Of a DNA stretch of 47,891 nucleotides, positions 33,573 through 43,823 are shown piece after piece. The notes beneath the pieces were generated by a model. That model was not told the origin of the DNA. It saw only the letters and a program-made list of their open reading frames with translations, and did not search any database. The translations under genes were made by a program, and so were the position numbers. Position 1 is the stretch's first letter; each line of letters starts with the position of its first letter. Source of the stretch: Auxenochlorella pyrenoidosa (taxonomy: Eukaryota; Chlorophyta; Trebouxiophyceae; Chlorellales; Chlorellaceae); assembly GCA_001430745.1 (NCBI GenBank), contig KQ482061.1, positions 655,340-703,230 on the forward strand, given 5' to 3'.

Positions 33573-33985
33573 AGTGCCGCTGACTTGTGACTTTTGAGGC
33601 TGGCTGCACCCCACCCGCACCAGTGACGGAGGCGGCGGCTATGTGTGCAAAGAGACTAGCTCTAGCCCGGCCGCTGGAAAGCCTCCACCTTCCTTATATA
33701 CTTCTTCCCCCCTCAGGCAGAATGCTCTACAGCTGCGTCAGGGCACCACGGTGCTACGCGCGGTGCATTGGCCCATGCTGGGCAAGTCCCGCCAGCCGCC
33801 GTACTTGAGTTGGGGTGTGCCCGCTTGCGCCGTCAATTGCACTGGCGAAGCCCGCCCCCCGCCTTCCAGGCTCTCCCAATGACGTCTCATCAGCAGCAGT
33901 ACAAGCAGCGGCAGCCGGTCGGCAAGCGCGTGTGGGCCCTCGTGGGCCGGAGCGCGACGGAGGCCCTGTCCATGGCCCCCCGCAG
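33573..33985. other. Short intergenic stretch and tentative first exon/intron of the next gene
   Basis: It contains a TATATA element (33695) and the tentative start ATG 33775. If that start is right, 33782-33985 is the first intron. No other supported feature was seen. Confidence 0.45.
33695..33700 (+). promoter_or_regulatory. TATA box candidate
   Basis: TATATA in an otherwise GC-rich region lies about 75 bp before the proposed ATG at 33775 and about 120 bp after the stop of the upstream gene, which is the expected place for a core promoter of the deaminase-like gene. Confidence 0.5.
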
Positions 33986-34963
33986 CTCGGAGTCTGCACA
34001 CGAGTGCTATCAAGGCGCTGGCCAACTACAACGGCAAGAAAAACAACAAGCCCGCTGCTAGATGCCTGGACGGCGAGGGCGCCGTCTCCAGCAACCACCG
34101 GTGTTGTGCAGAGCGCAGGTGGGCAAGAAGACGGGCGGGGCGCGAGCAGGCCAGGCAGGGCCCGACGGCGGCGCCTGCAGGGGCGGGGGCCGCTTCCTAC
34201 ATTCCTGTTTCCGCAGCAGTCTGTTCCATGTCACCCGGTGCTGGCTGCCGTGCTCATTGATACAGGAGCAGGCGCATCAGATTGAGCAGGTGGCCTGGCC
34301 CTGCAACCTCCCAAGGCGCACCGCACCGCAGCCCTTTCACCTTCCGGGCGCTCGGTGCTCGCCCTGCTCCTGGCAGACCTTTGACCTGCGACCCCTGCTC
34401 TTCCTTCTTCCTCTGCACCCCCAAACCACAGGCTGCTCGACACCTGGGTGCTGGCTGCGCGGCGGCATGGCGTTCCCTCCCACAAGGTCGTGCCCTGGGT
34501 GCGGCGCAAGTTGGGCCCGGCAGTCGTCGTGCTGCGCTTCCGGGGTGACGGCTCGCTGGGCTGCAGCGTGCCCTGCGTGCTGTGCCAGCGGGAGCTGAAC
34601 CGCTTCGACCTCCAGGTGCACTGCTTCGTGGGCGCTGGCCCCGGTGGTGGCGGCACTGCGAGTGGCGGTGCTGGCAGCGCGGCCAGCACGAGCGCCTCAG
34701 CTGGGGCAGCAACCGCCGGCCCCGAGGGCGAGTGGTTCAGCGGCCGGCTGAGCGATGCAGGCGCGCCCACGCCTGTGCTGACCGCCGGCCAACGACGCAC
34801 TCTGAACTTGGACCTGGGCTCGTTCCGCTCCAAGAGGGGTTGCGCAGGCGGCGTCAGCAGCGCAGCCGCCCATCACCATGGCCGCCGCCCATCTGCCTCA
34901 CCCAATCGCGACAGTAGGGCAGCCACTCGTAAGGGCCACAGGCAGGTGGCAGCGCCCTGCTGA
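33775..34963 (+). CDS. Deaminase-fold protein candidate, family not recognised
   Basis: The secure exons are 33986-34118 and 34432-34963. After splicing, the protein has a helix with SAIKALANYNGKKNNKP, then AVSSNHRCCAERRLLDTWVL, then HKVVPWVRRKLGPAVVVLRF and GCSVPCVLCQRELNRFDLQV. A C-A-E motif about 50 residues before P-C-x-x-C is the zinc signature of the cytidine deaminase superfamily: Cys and the two Cys of PCVLC as zinc ligands, Glu as proton shuttle. Spacing and the helix-strand order fit. After it come a Gly/Ser/Ala-rich insert, EWFSGRLSDAGAPTPVL and a basic tail. The first exon is inferred: acceptor phase needs one leftover base, and ATGCTGG at 33775-33781 with a GC donor (GCAAGT) supplies it; total 223 residues. 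Substrate and location are unknown. Confidence 0.55.
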
Positions 34964-35754
34964 GCGCTGTTGCGACAGGCATGCCAGTTTCAAAGGCCTG
35001 CGAACAAGCCGTGCCCTGCCAGCCTGCTGGCTCGTTGCCGCCGTGCCAAGCAACATGCCCTTCACGATGATATGCCCGCTGGTGCGGCTGCAGCCTGCCC
35101 ACGCCAGGCCACCGTCCTCTGTTACCTCCTCCCTGCTTCCCTGTGCTCTTTCCATCTCTGTAGCCACCCTGTAGCCCCACTGTTGCCAACACTAGGCCCT
35201 GCTGACCTCCCTGCGCATCCACATGCGACCTTCCTAGGACACGCTTAATTTTATTTTGCTCACACTACTTGTGACGACTGTTGCAGACAGAGCACACCAG
35301 GCCAGCCCGTCCTGATTATATAAGCGGGTGCTGGCAGTGGCGCAGGTACGGCTGCCGACAGCCCTTTTGCTCAGGGTGCGCCTGTGCAGCAGTCACACAA
35401 GAGGGAAAGAAGCAAGAGATGGAGGCAGCGGCAGCGCCCGTGGCGGACCGGGCTGTTGATGCGGAGGCAATCATTGCAAAATGAAATCAAGGTGGGTGGT
35501 GGGGGGCGCTGCACTTGCCTCGTTGTGGGACAGAAAAGAAGCCAAGGGTTCCGTACAGGCGAATTTGCTGCTGCTGCTGCTCTGCCAGCGCCGACCGGCG
35601 ACAGCTGACTAGCCGCGCCAGAGATAGAAGGCGAGGCTGACGAGCAGCAGGCAGCTGAGCAGCAGGCTACTGCGGCCGCGGCCGTGCCTTGGGCCACATG
35701 CTGGCAGCAGAGGGGTTCAGGCCTGGGCCGCCTGCGCTGCGCCTGCTGCCCAGC
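34964..35754. other. Intergenic region with an orphan TATA box
   Basis: The region lies between the stops of the deaminase-like gene (+) and SAR1 (-). It is T-rich around 35100-35280, a likely 3' UTR. A perfect TATATAAG at 35317 points right but no convincing gene follows before the SAR1 end. A short minus frame ending near 35611 encodes a hydrophobic tail (LLLSCLLLVSLAFYLWRG) without upstream support. Confidence 0.5.
35317..35324 (+). promoter_or_regulatory. Orphan TATA box (TATATAAG)
   Basis: This is the best TATA match seen in the window. The nearest downstream ATG (about 35419) gives a 21-codon frame, MEAAAAPVADRAVDAEAIIA plus one residue and a stop. A second ATG at 35481 is followed at once by a good donor (AAG/GTGGGT). 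It may drive a very short peptide or a non-coding RNA. Confidence 0.45.
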
Positions 35755-37575
35755 TCACTTGATGTACTGGGACACCCAGCGGAAGCCCTCGCCGTAGCCC
35801 ATGCGCCGCACCACAGAGCACATGAAGATCTGCAGCCAGCAGGCGCAGGCAGGTGCTGCCTTTCTTGTCCCACCCCACAGAGCGGCGACGGCAGCGGGGC
35901 GGAGCGGTGCTGCTGCTGCGTGGAAGGGAGGCAGGCGCGGCCAGCCGCAGCCCGTGTCGGGCCCACTGGAGCCCCGACGGCGGCCCCTCCTGGCGGCCCC
36001 CCCGGCGCCCACCTCCACTGGGCGGATGGCGCTCTCCTTGAGGTCCACCTTGCCCTTGCCGGTCGTCATGTTGGCCAGGCCCAGGGCGTAGCGCAGCTCG
36101 TCCTCTGCGCGGCAGACAGAGAGCAGGATAGTGGGCAGGACAGAAGCCAGGACAGTTGGCAGGGCCACAGCAGCAGAGGCGGGGGGGCGGCCTGTTGAGC
36201 TGGCATCGGGTGGAAGCACAGGTGTACACGCACTAGGGCCGCTGCCTCAGCTTGGGAGCAGGTGGCAGCACGTGCTGCAAAGCATCGGCAAAGCAGCGCC
36301 GACACGCGCCGCCAGCCCCGCCGGCCCCTGCCCACCCGAGGCAGCCGATGGGATGTCGATCTTGTTGCCCAGCACGAGGAAGGGCACGTCGGAGAGGCCG
36401 TCGTCCCCTAGCAGCGAGTCCAGCTCCTTCTTGCTCTCCGCAAACCGCTCACGGTCGGCGGCATCCACGAGGAAGACAATGGCATCCACCTGTCAGGGGG
36501 GTGGACAGCAGGGCGGCCAGGGTTGGCTGCTGGGACGGACAGCAGGGCAGCCTGCACGAGATGTGCCTCTCCCTTGATTTGTGGGAGAGTTGCCGGTCGT
36601 AGCCAGCACAACACCCAGTTTGAATGTAGGCGAGGCAAGCTGAATTCGCTGGCAGGGTCACCGAGGCACAGGCAGGATACGAAACGAATCGCCAAATTCA
36701 CAGCACGGCCCTACTGCCTGCGCGACAATCCGCTTTGGAACAACATGATGACAGCCAGGCCCTTGCAAGCCAGTGAGCAGGCGAGTGGGCACCCCGATCG
36801 CCCGCGCCCCCACGCTGTCCGTCGCTGCCGCATCCGCACCTTTGCATAGTAGTCCTTCCAAACGCGCCGCGCAATCTCGTGGCCGCCCAGATCAAACGCC
36901 TTGAAGTTGATGCCCGCCATTTGCAGCTCCTGCAAGCAGCCGACACAAGGGCAGCGTGAGTACTGTGCCGCTGCACGAAGTGCAGGCGCGCCTGCTGCCC
37001 TGCATGCTCCGCTCTGAGATGCTAAACCCCGCCTGCGCGGGTTGGCAGTGTTCTGGAGCCGCCAAGAGTGCACAGGCGAGGCCCAGGTCGGAACGCGCCT
37101 CTGATGTGGGGTACTGCGTCGGCTGGTGCTGCGCAAGCCGCTCGTCCTTGAGCATGTGCATCAGGGTTGTCTTGCCGGCATTGTCCAGACCCAGGAACAG
37201 GATCTTGGCGTTCTTGTTTGCTGCACAGGCAGGGCACGCAGCAGCCAGGTGAGCCTACGTGACCGCCCGCAGCCGTGTGCCGGCGGTGGCGAGCACCAGC
37301 TTGCGCCCCAGGCCTCCCACCACGTCCTCCTCACCCAGTCCCAGCGAGTTCAGTATGCCCTGGAACCTGCACGCGGTTCAGGGGTGGGCGCAGCGAAGGT
37401 GTGAGGCCGCACAACTGCGGGCGCGATCGGTGGTGCACTGGGATTCAGCTGACACGGATTGCGGCCCGCTATGCCAAGCCGGGCGGCTGCCCCTCTCAAC
37501 AGAAGGCGAGCCGCGGGCAAGCGGCCCAAGGGCCGCCCTGCGCCCTGCCGGTCCTCACCAGCTCCAAATCCACAT
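35755..37575 (-). CDS. SAR1: SAR1 small GTPase (COPII coat initiation)
   Basis: Sar1 in its GTP form inserts into the ER membrane and recruits Sec23/24 to build COPII vesicles. Seven exons: 37559-37575, 37335-37366, 37099-37220, 36840-36929, 36336-36489, 36013-36104, 35755-35829; exactly 193 residues, the usual Sar1 length. The protein begins [16 protein letters not shown], the amphipathic N-terminal helix, assembled from two very short exons. Motifs: P-loop GLDNAGKTT, switch I region [30 protein letters not shown] (the Sar1 His replaces the Ras Gln), NKID, and the diagnostic end [15 protein letters not shown]. No prenylation motif, as expected. The intron after PTSE begins with GC (37098) and the conserved SEEL junction proves it. 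Confidence 0.97.
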
Positions 37576-38160
37576 TGTACCGCCTCTCCCACAGCTGCTG
37601 GGGGCCTCCCGTTAGCGTTCAGTGCCCACGCTCTTCCCCGCGACCGCTGGCTCTTCCAGGCGCTGTGCCACAGGCGGTTGCGTGCGGGTGTGAGTTGATC
37701 AGGCGATGCTGGTGCGAACAACGCTTGCATTGGCGGGCCGACCTTCCTTGCCAGACAGCTGCCGCTGCCGCTCCGCCTGCACGCAGCGCAGCCAGCGCTC
37801 TGCTTCCTAGAGGCAGGTGCCAGGCCTGCTCGGCGATCTGCTGCTGCATGATTCGCAGCATTGAGAGCTGAGTGTTCAAAGGAGATGAGAAAAGATTTGA
37901 AGAAGCTTCCCAGCGGCAAGCTGATGGTCGACGTACATAAAACTAAAAGTATGGGGACAGGCAAAAGTTTGTGCGATCAGTGGGCGGTCGGCAGCTTCCA
38001 CCACCTGCTAAAGCATTGGCGGTTCTATTGGTACAAAGCGACGATCAAATGCAGGGCGTGCAGTGCTGGAAGTACGGGCAGCGGTGCATCCCACAAGCAG
38101 TCTCTGGCAGCGGCATTGACGAGACAGGTGCTGTTGCGCCGGCCCATGACAGCCGGCCCC
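37576..38160. other. Intergenic: SAR1 promoter and urate oxidase 3' flank
   Basis: The 585 bp contain no supported gene. The part 37860-38060 is AT-rich compared with its surroundings and may hold the transcript end of the urate oxidase gene. No TGTAA or TATA motif was found on the minus strand. Confidence 0.5.
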
Positions 38161-40826
38161 TCACAGCCGGCTGTGCGGCGCCGCTGCGCCGCGCGTCACC
38201 ACCGCCTCGATGTTGCCGTGCGGCTCCGAGGTGGCGACGTACACGTCGTGGTCAAAGGTGGAGGTGACGGGGGTGCAGGGGATGAAGTGGAGGTTGGGCA
38301 TGTTCAGGAACACGCTCTCCACCTCGGGCACGCTGCAGGGCAGCAGGTGGGAAGGAGGGAGGGGCGGCGGGGGCTCGTAGCCATACGGGGGCGCAGTGCA
38401 GGGTCCGGTCCTCTTTCTGGCAACCCTCCCACTCTGGATGTTGCGCTTCACGGCAGTGGGGCAGGCTGCAAGGCAGGGCGCACAAAAGGCAGGTCACAAC
38501 ACACGCCATTCTGGGATGGAGGACCCCGCGCAGGCAGGCCAGCGCACCGTGCCAGCGCTCCCTGGGCCATGCGGTACAGCGTGAACTGCACGCTGGGGCT
38601 GAACACGCCGCCCTTGGGCGGCCCGTAAAAGGCAGAGCACAGCGCCTCCTTGACTGCGCCATAGGCGGCGTCGTATGATGCGGGCGGCCGCGAGTAGCTG
38701 CAGGGGAGAGCAGGGCGGGCAAGCGTGGCATAGCAAGGGTCAGAAGCAGGCTGGGGGGCGGCTGACCCGAGGGTAGGAGGGCGCGTCCAGACAGCACGGC
38801 AGTGTGGGCAGGCAGGACGGGCCTTGCCCAAGCACCTGCAGCACTGACAGGCAGAGAGAGCCTGCAGGCGCAGCTGCAATGCCCATAGTGTGCAGGCCGT
38901 GCCAGCATCGGCAAGTCGGGCTGCGGCGCAAGTGGCACGCGACGCCGGCACACCTTGCAGCAGCCCCCCAGTTGGCGGCACGCAATGCACCAATCAGCAT
39001 GCACCCACGCTGGTCAAGCAGCGCACTGCAGCGGGCCGGCAGCACACACTGCGCTGGCCGGGCTGCAGGCTGCCCTGGCTCACCGCCAGGTGGCCGTCAC
39101 CGAGGTGGCCACGATGCGGTCGCTGGCGTCGGGAAGCGTCGTGTACTTGTCATGCAGGAAGCCAGAGTAGCCGCTCTGCGTGGTTTTGAGCACCTGCGCC
39201 GACGGGGCATGCTGCGGCGCAGCAGGCGTGGGCGCGGGGGCACCAGGGGGGCGCATGGAGGCCGCCCAGGGCGGGCAGCAGGCTCCGCTGCAGGCCTGCA
39301 GGCAGGCAGGCAGGCGGGCAGGCTGCCCGGGTGCTGCCAGGCTCGCCTTCAGGTCCTTCAGCCCTGCGGTGACCTCCGCCTTGCCCTTGCTGTCAAAGGT
39401 GACATATGCTGTGCGAATCTGCGGTAGCAGGCAGGCAGGGGTTGCACGCATGGCCGCTTGAGCTGTGCAGGGCAGGCTCTCGCGTCCCATGCATGCGAAT
39501 TGCTGCCACCCTCGCTTGGCAGCGGGTCCTGCCAAGCGAGGAGCAGGCTGCCGCAGAGCAACAGTTGCTCATGATAATGGGAAGCACGCGGTGGGGAGAG
39601 AGCACAGCGATCGATCAGCACACCTGGTTGTGGCAGACCCCAACTCTCCCTTCTGCGCTGCCCAAGCATCGTTTAGCTAGGGCTATGCATCACCCGTCTT
39701 CTTTGTGCCAGCACACATTGGCTTGGTCCCAGGCCGCCCACCCACCTCGCTGCCCTGCATCATGAAGCCGTGGTCGTGTGGCTGCCCTCCCACGTCCAGC
39801 CGCCGCCAGGGCATCATCTCGACTGCATGGTGCAGCGTGGGAGAGAGCTATCTGCTTTTGAGCGAAGCTCGTCTCAAGCATGGATAGCAGGCTCCTTGAA
39901 GCACAAAAGGGCACGCGGTCTGCAGCAGAGCGATCCAAGCGGCCAGGGGCCAGCAGGCCCGACATTACACTGCATCCCGCAACAGCGCTGCCCAGCTGCG
40001 CCGCCTGCTGCCGCTGGCTGGGCCACCTAGCATGCCAGCAGCCGCGTGTCCAGCCACCCCTGGCTCACCCGCCACCTTGGCTTTCCACACCGTCTTCGGG
40101 TACTCCCGCACAAAGTGCTGCGCCAGGGCGAGGCCAAACTCCTCGGGGCTGCACGGCTTGGTGAACTGCGACAGGGGTGGGGGTGGGGGCCCGGGGGGGG
40201 GAGGGGGGTGTGAGAGCATGGGTGCGGCTGCGACACATTCCGCCACAGGACCGGTCCATGCTCACCTGGACCCAGAGGGAAAGGGCGATGTGCTGCACTG
40301 GAGAGGCAGATGCAGCAGCAGCAGCAGGATGCAGGACGCAGCACAAGTGACAGGCATCGCCAGCACACACGTGCAGCGGCTGGGAGGAGGCTCGGTGGCA
40401 GGCGGGAGGGGGTGTTAATCAGACGTCCAGCTTGTGCCTGCTTGGCTGCGCCAGGCATGTGTCCTTGCCAGCGGCTATCCCCTCGCTGCTTGCCTGCTTT
40501 GCAACGTAGTACACACAGTTTTTCTGGGTGTCGGTTGCCGTCATGCCCTCGTTGGATTCTGTGAGGTAGGCATGTTCCATGTCCGACTCCAGCATGGTGT
40601 GCACCCGCAGCTCCACAAAGTGGTGCACTGCGGGACAGGACAACAGGCGGACGGATCAATGTGTGGGCACGCAGCGCCGTAGGCGGACCCGTCAGCGAGC
40701 GCAGGGCTGGCGCAAGGGACCAGTAAGGCGGAGTGCGCGACGAGGCTCACCTGAGCCCGTCCGCCACACGCGACCGAGCCGCACATGCGATTTGCCGTGC
40801 TGGTGGCTCGCGAGCGTGGCCGACAT
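38161..40826 (-). CDS. Urate oxidase (uricase), peroxisomal
   Basis: Oxidises urate to 5-hydroxyisourate in purine degradation. Eight exons: 40751-40826, 40494-40627, 40069-40165, 39746-39822, 39347-39418, 39084-39193, 38548-38697, 38161-38332; 295 residues, normal for the family. HGKSHVRLGRVWR carries the catalytic Lys, and TATDTQKNCVYYVAK carries the partner Thr. Other landmarks: WRRLDVGGQPHDHGF, VLKTTQSGYSGFLHDKYTTL, VATSVTATWRY, FYGPPKGGVFSPSVQFTLYR, NMPNLHFIP and DVYVATSEPHGNIEAVVTR. The last three residues are SRL, a good PTS1 peroxisome signal. ATG 40826 is followed by the conserved HGKS after nine residues, so the start is right. Introns after YYVAKQ (40493) and KDLK (39346) begin with GC. 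Confidence 0.97.
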
Positions 40827-41081
40827 CCCTGCTGACGGCACCCGATCGTGTCTACTAGGGCTTGCTGCACCTTCAATGCGCCTTGAAGAAATGGTGAGCG
40901 ATCCCCGGCAATTCTCACGAGCGTGCAGGCCGCGCCGACAGCACTTCCAGAGGGTTGCCCTGCTGCGACATCGCCAGCCTGCCCTAGCACGCGTGCGCCA
41001 GGTGTCGAGTGACCTTCCAGGTTGCCCACCTGGTATTACGCACGGTGCATGGCGACTTGTTGCGCGCTGCCGTGCAACAAC

Positions 41082-42727
41082 TCAGGGGGGACTGCTTACA
41101 TCCGCGCTGGGGCGCAGCGGGATGGCGAGCGAGACAGGCAGGCCGCTCCCCACCCAGGAGAGTTCGCTTGCTGAGAACTGAGGCATCCACGCCCTCCGGA
41201 AGTGCTGCGTGCAGTTTGGGCCGCTGGCATGAAGCACCGTATCGCTGGTGATGACCACAGTCCCAGCGGGGACTTCAAGGGCGAACGGCACGCAGCCACC
41301 ATGTGAGCAGGATGGCTGATGTTGCTGCTGCTGCCCCTCTTGCTGCAGCCTCGGCCTTTGCTGCTGCTGCTGCTGCTGCCGATGCCGCCCTGTTGCCGAC
41401 TGCACACATGCCGGCTCGTTTTGCCGCTCGGTGGCTTCCCAGAGAGCAGCACCTTGCTGCTGCTCTGCCAAGGGGGGTGCTTCCGGTCCGTGGCTGCCTG
41501 GCCAGACTACCAAGCAGCCATTGTCTGCACACATGTCGTCCAGGGCGCACCACACTGTCGGGGAGAAGAATGGGCCACAGAGAGCTGAGTTTAGGGGGTA
41601 CAAGAACCAAGGGCATGGCAGAGAGTGCTGCATCATCTGCACTGGGAGGCTGGGCCAACTCCCAGCAGCGCCCACCTCTGCACCCGGCATACCCCAACAG
41701 CTCTGCACGCCCGGCCGCGCAGCTACGCCGCCCCATGCACACGTGGCGGGGCATACCCGAGATGTAGGGCTCGTACGCGGCGTCGGCGCCTGAGCACCAA
41801 TCGGAGTCGCGGTGACAGGCAAACGTCGAGGCGGCGGCGCCGCCGCCTTGCGCCCCGCTTGGCGGCTTGATGACATACTGCAGGCGTTGTGACAAGGGGA
41901 TTCGCATGCAAAGAACAGGGCTCGCGTGAGGCGTGCACGCAAATGGCGAGGCGGGAGGCTGCCGCAGGGTTGGTGCACGGCAGGCCGGGTGGAAAAGGAG
42001 GCTGGGCTTGGGGCAGAGGGAGCGCGCAGGATGGACGGCTCGTTGGGGGCGAGGCGCTCATGATGCCTGGAGCACGGCTTGCCAGGCCGCCTGCTGCGCA
42101 GCTCGCCTGGCAGGAGGGCTGTTTTGCTCACAAAGCAACTGCTTGCCTGGTCATTGAACAGCACGGCCCCGCTGCCCAGCAGCGCCACGACCAGCTCGGT
42201 CAGGCGCGATTGGAAGAGCAGGCGCCACACCGCGGCACGCAGCGGCCACACGCTGCGACGCTGCCGATATGCTGCGCCATCGCGGCGCAGCTCAGGCGTG
42301 TGCTTCAACTGGTGGCCCGGCAGCGTCTCATAAATGCAAGAGGTCAGGGCATCGACGCCCCAGGCAGGCGTGCTGCCAAGGGCAGCAGGCGAGCCTGCTT
42401 TTGCGGCGCCCTCCTGCGCCAGCTCATGCAATGTGTCGGCTTCCTGCGCAGAGGACGAGGTGTTACTGGTCGCCATGGGTGGGTGGGATTGACAGCTGTG
42501 GCGCTGGGAGTGCCCATCGGCAGAGGGTGGGGCATGCGTGCCTCCTCGCTGCCGCCAGAGCCGCCATCTCTGGATGCCGCCCAGGGCTTGTCCAATCAAT
42601 TAGTTTTCCTCCAACTCACCATGCGGAGCTCCTCCAGCTCCTCGGGGGTCAGCAGGCCTTCAACGAGTACAAAGCCATCCCGCTCAAGTTGGTGTCGGCA
42701 GCTGGCGGCTACAGCAGCAATTTCCAT
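41082..42727 (-). CDS. Phytanoyl-CoA dioxygenase (PhyH) family protein
   Basis: Fe(II)/2-oxoglutarate-dependent oxygenase fold. Exons 42620-42727, 42147-42443, 41757-41877, 41082-41554; 332 residues. The start LERDGFVLVEGLLTPEELEELR is the usual PhyH N-terminus. The iron ligands are visible as H-x-D in CHRDSDWCSG (about residues 157-159) and the distal His in SDTVLHASGPNC, with the 2-oxoglutarate Arg probably in FRRAWM. VWCALDDMCADNGCLVVWPG is the conserved strand between them. A Gln-rich insert (RQQQQQQQRPRLQQEG) sits in a loop before VPAGTVVITSD. No PTS1 or PTS2 was recognised, so it may not be peroxisomal. The intron after LFNDQ begins with GC (42146). The substrate is unknown: PhyH-family members act on many small molecules. 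Confidence 0.88.
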
Positions 42728-42811
42728 ACTTTGCGATCACTTTGCGGGGCGTGTAGGACGGATCGGGCGTGAGTTTGGAGCAAGGCTCTTGATGTTTGAC
42801 AGGTGCGGCGC
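42728..42811. promoter_or_regulatory. Very short bidirectional promoter, PhyH-family / METTL21-like
   Basis: Only 84 bp separate the two start codons, so promoters must overlap each other or the opposite transcript. If the methyltransferase has an unseen upstream exon, the overlap would be larger. Confidence 0.45.
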
Positions 42812-43754
42812 ATGCTGGGCTGGCAGCAGCGAGAAGTAGGTATCGCCAACACCCCTCCATCAATGCGGGAACTGGAGATCGGCGGGCGCTGTCTGCGCAT
42901 CGAAGAGGAGTGGGCTTGGGACAACGAGGCGGGCGCTGTTGTCTGGGACGCCGCCCTGGTCCTTTCCCATTACTTGTCAGGTGAGGCGATCGGCATCGCA
43001 AGCCGGGTTGGGGCTTGGCAGCTCTGCCGGTGCCGTCGGATCAACCCCACCTCCAGCAGCCCATCTCTTGTGGACACAAGCCCCTGTGCAATTCCCCGGA
43101 ACTTTGGGATGCAGCACATCCAGAGCTGGTGCGCGGCAGGAGCGTCTTAGAGCTAGGTGCCGGTCCAGGCGCTGTCGGGTGCACGGCAGCGGCGCTGGGA
43201 GCCTCGTCAGTAGCAATCACCGACCTGCCAGCGGTAGTGGATCTTGCTGCTCGCAACGTGCAGGTGTGTAGGTTCCACCTCACAGAAGAATGCAACGTTT
43301 GTGTCTGCTTTTGCAGCATGCCAGTACCCGCCAACCTGTTTCAGCTTGCGAGCCCACTTGCCTCCTGCTGCAGGCCAACGGCTTGAGCTGCATCGCCTCG
43401 GCTGTGCCGCTGCCGTGGGGAGAGCCCCTGCCGCCTGCAGAGCAGCTGCCCGGCCAGCCCTTTGAGGTGGTGCTGGCCTCCGACGTGCTGTACCAGGCAG
43501 ACGCGCTGCCGCTCTTCATCCGGACCATCACTGGAGTCTTTGCCGCAAGCCCAGCGGCGCGCCTGGTTCTCTGCAACGAGCACCGCCCGGCGCTGCCCTT
43601 CCCCGGCGACCTCTTTGCGGCCGCCAGGCTGAGCGCGCGCCGCGTGCCGACAGCGGAGCAGCACCCAGACTGGCGCAGCGAGGACATCCATCTGTATCAC
43701 ATCCAGCCGGCAGCACCGCCCTCGTCCCAGCAGGCGTCAGGTGGTGGCAACTGA
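42812..43754 (+). CDS. METTL21-like protein methyltransferase
   Basis: SAM-dependent methyltransferase of the METTL21 (Methyltransf_16) lysine-methyltransferase group. Exons 42812-42980, 43115-43263, 43374-43754; 232 residues. WAWDNEAGAVVWDAALVLSH resembles the family pre-motif (VWDAA-x-VL). Motif I is SVLELGAGPGAVG (about 66-78), the acidic post-I is VAITDLP, and FEVVLASDVLYQ is the motif that replaces the usual catalytic loop in this group (D-x-x-Y type). The end is a Pro/Ser/Gln tail. The acceptor of exon 2 was placed at 43115 because it keeps phase and joins LSHYLS to AHPELVRGRS. An earlier in-phase start cannot be excluded. The protein substrate is unknown. Confidence 0.82.
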
Positions 43755-43823
43755 CGTGCCTGGGGCAGCCGGCAGCAGCGCGGCGCACCGCGCACCGCTC
43801 AGTAGCCAGGACGGCTGGGCGGC
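43755..43823. other. Very short same-strand intergenic gap
   Basis: Only 69 bp lie between the methyltransferase stop and the RINT1 start, both on the plus strand. The 3' UTR of one and the promoter of the other must overlap, or the RINT1 start lies further downstream. Confidence 0.5.

Noticed and set aside
35611..35700. A hydrophobic tail LLLSCLLLVSLAFYLWRG on the minus strand, like a tail-anchored protein
   Set aside because: It has no start or upstream exon; the SAR1 gene ends just before it, so it is probably in the SAR1 3' UTR.
37861..38628. A 255-codon plus-strand frame
   Set aside because: Most of it is antisense to the last urate oxidase exons and the rest has no recognisable domain.
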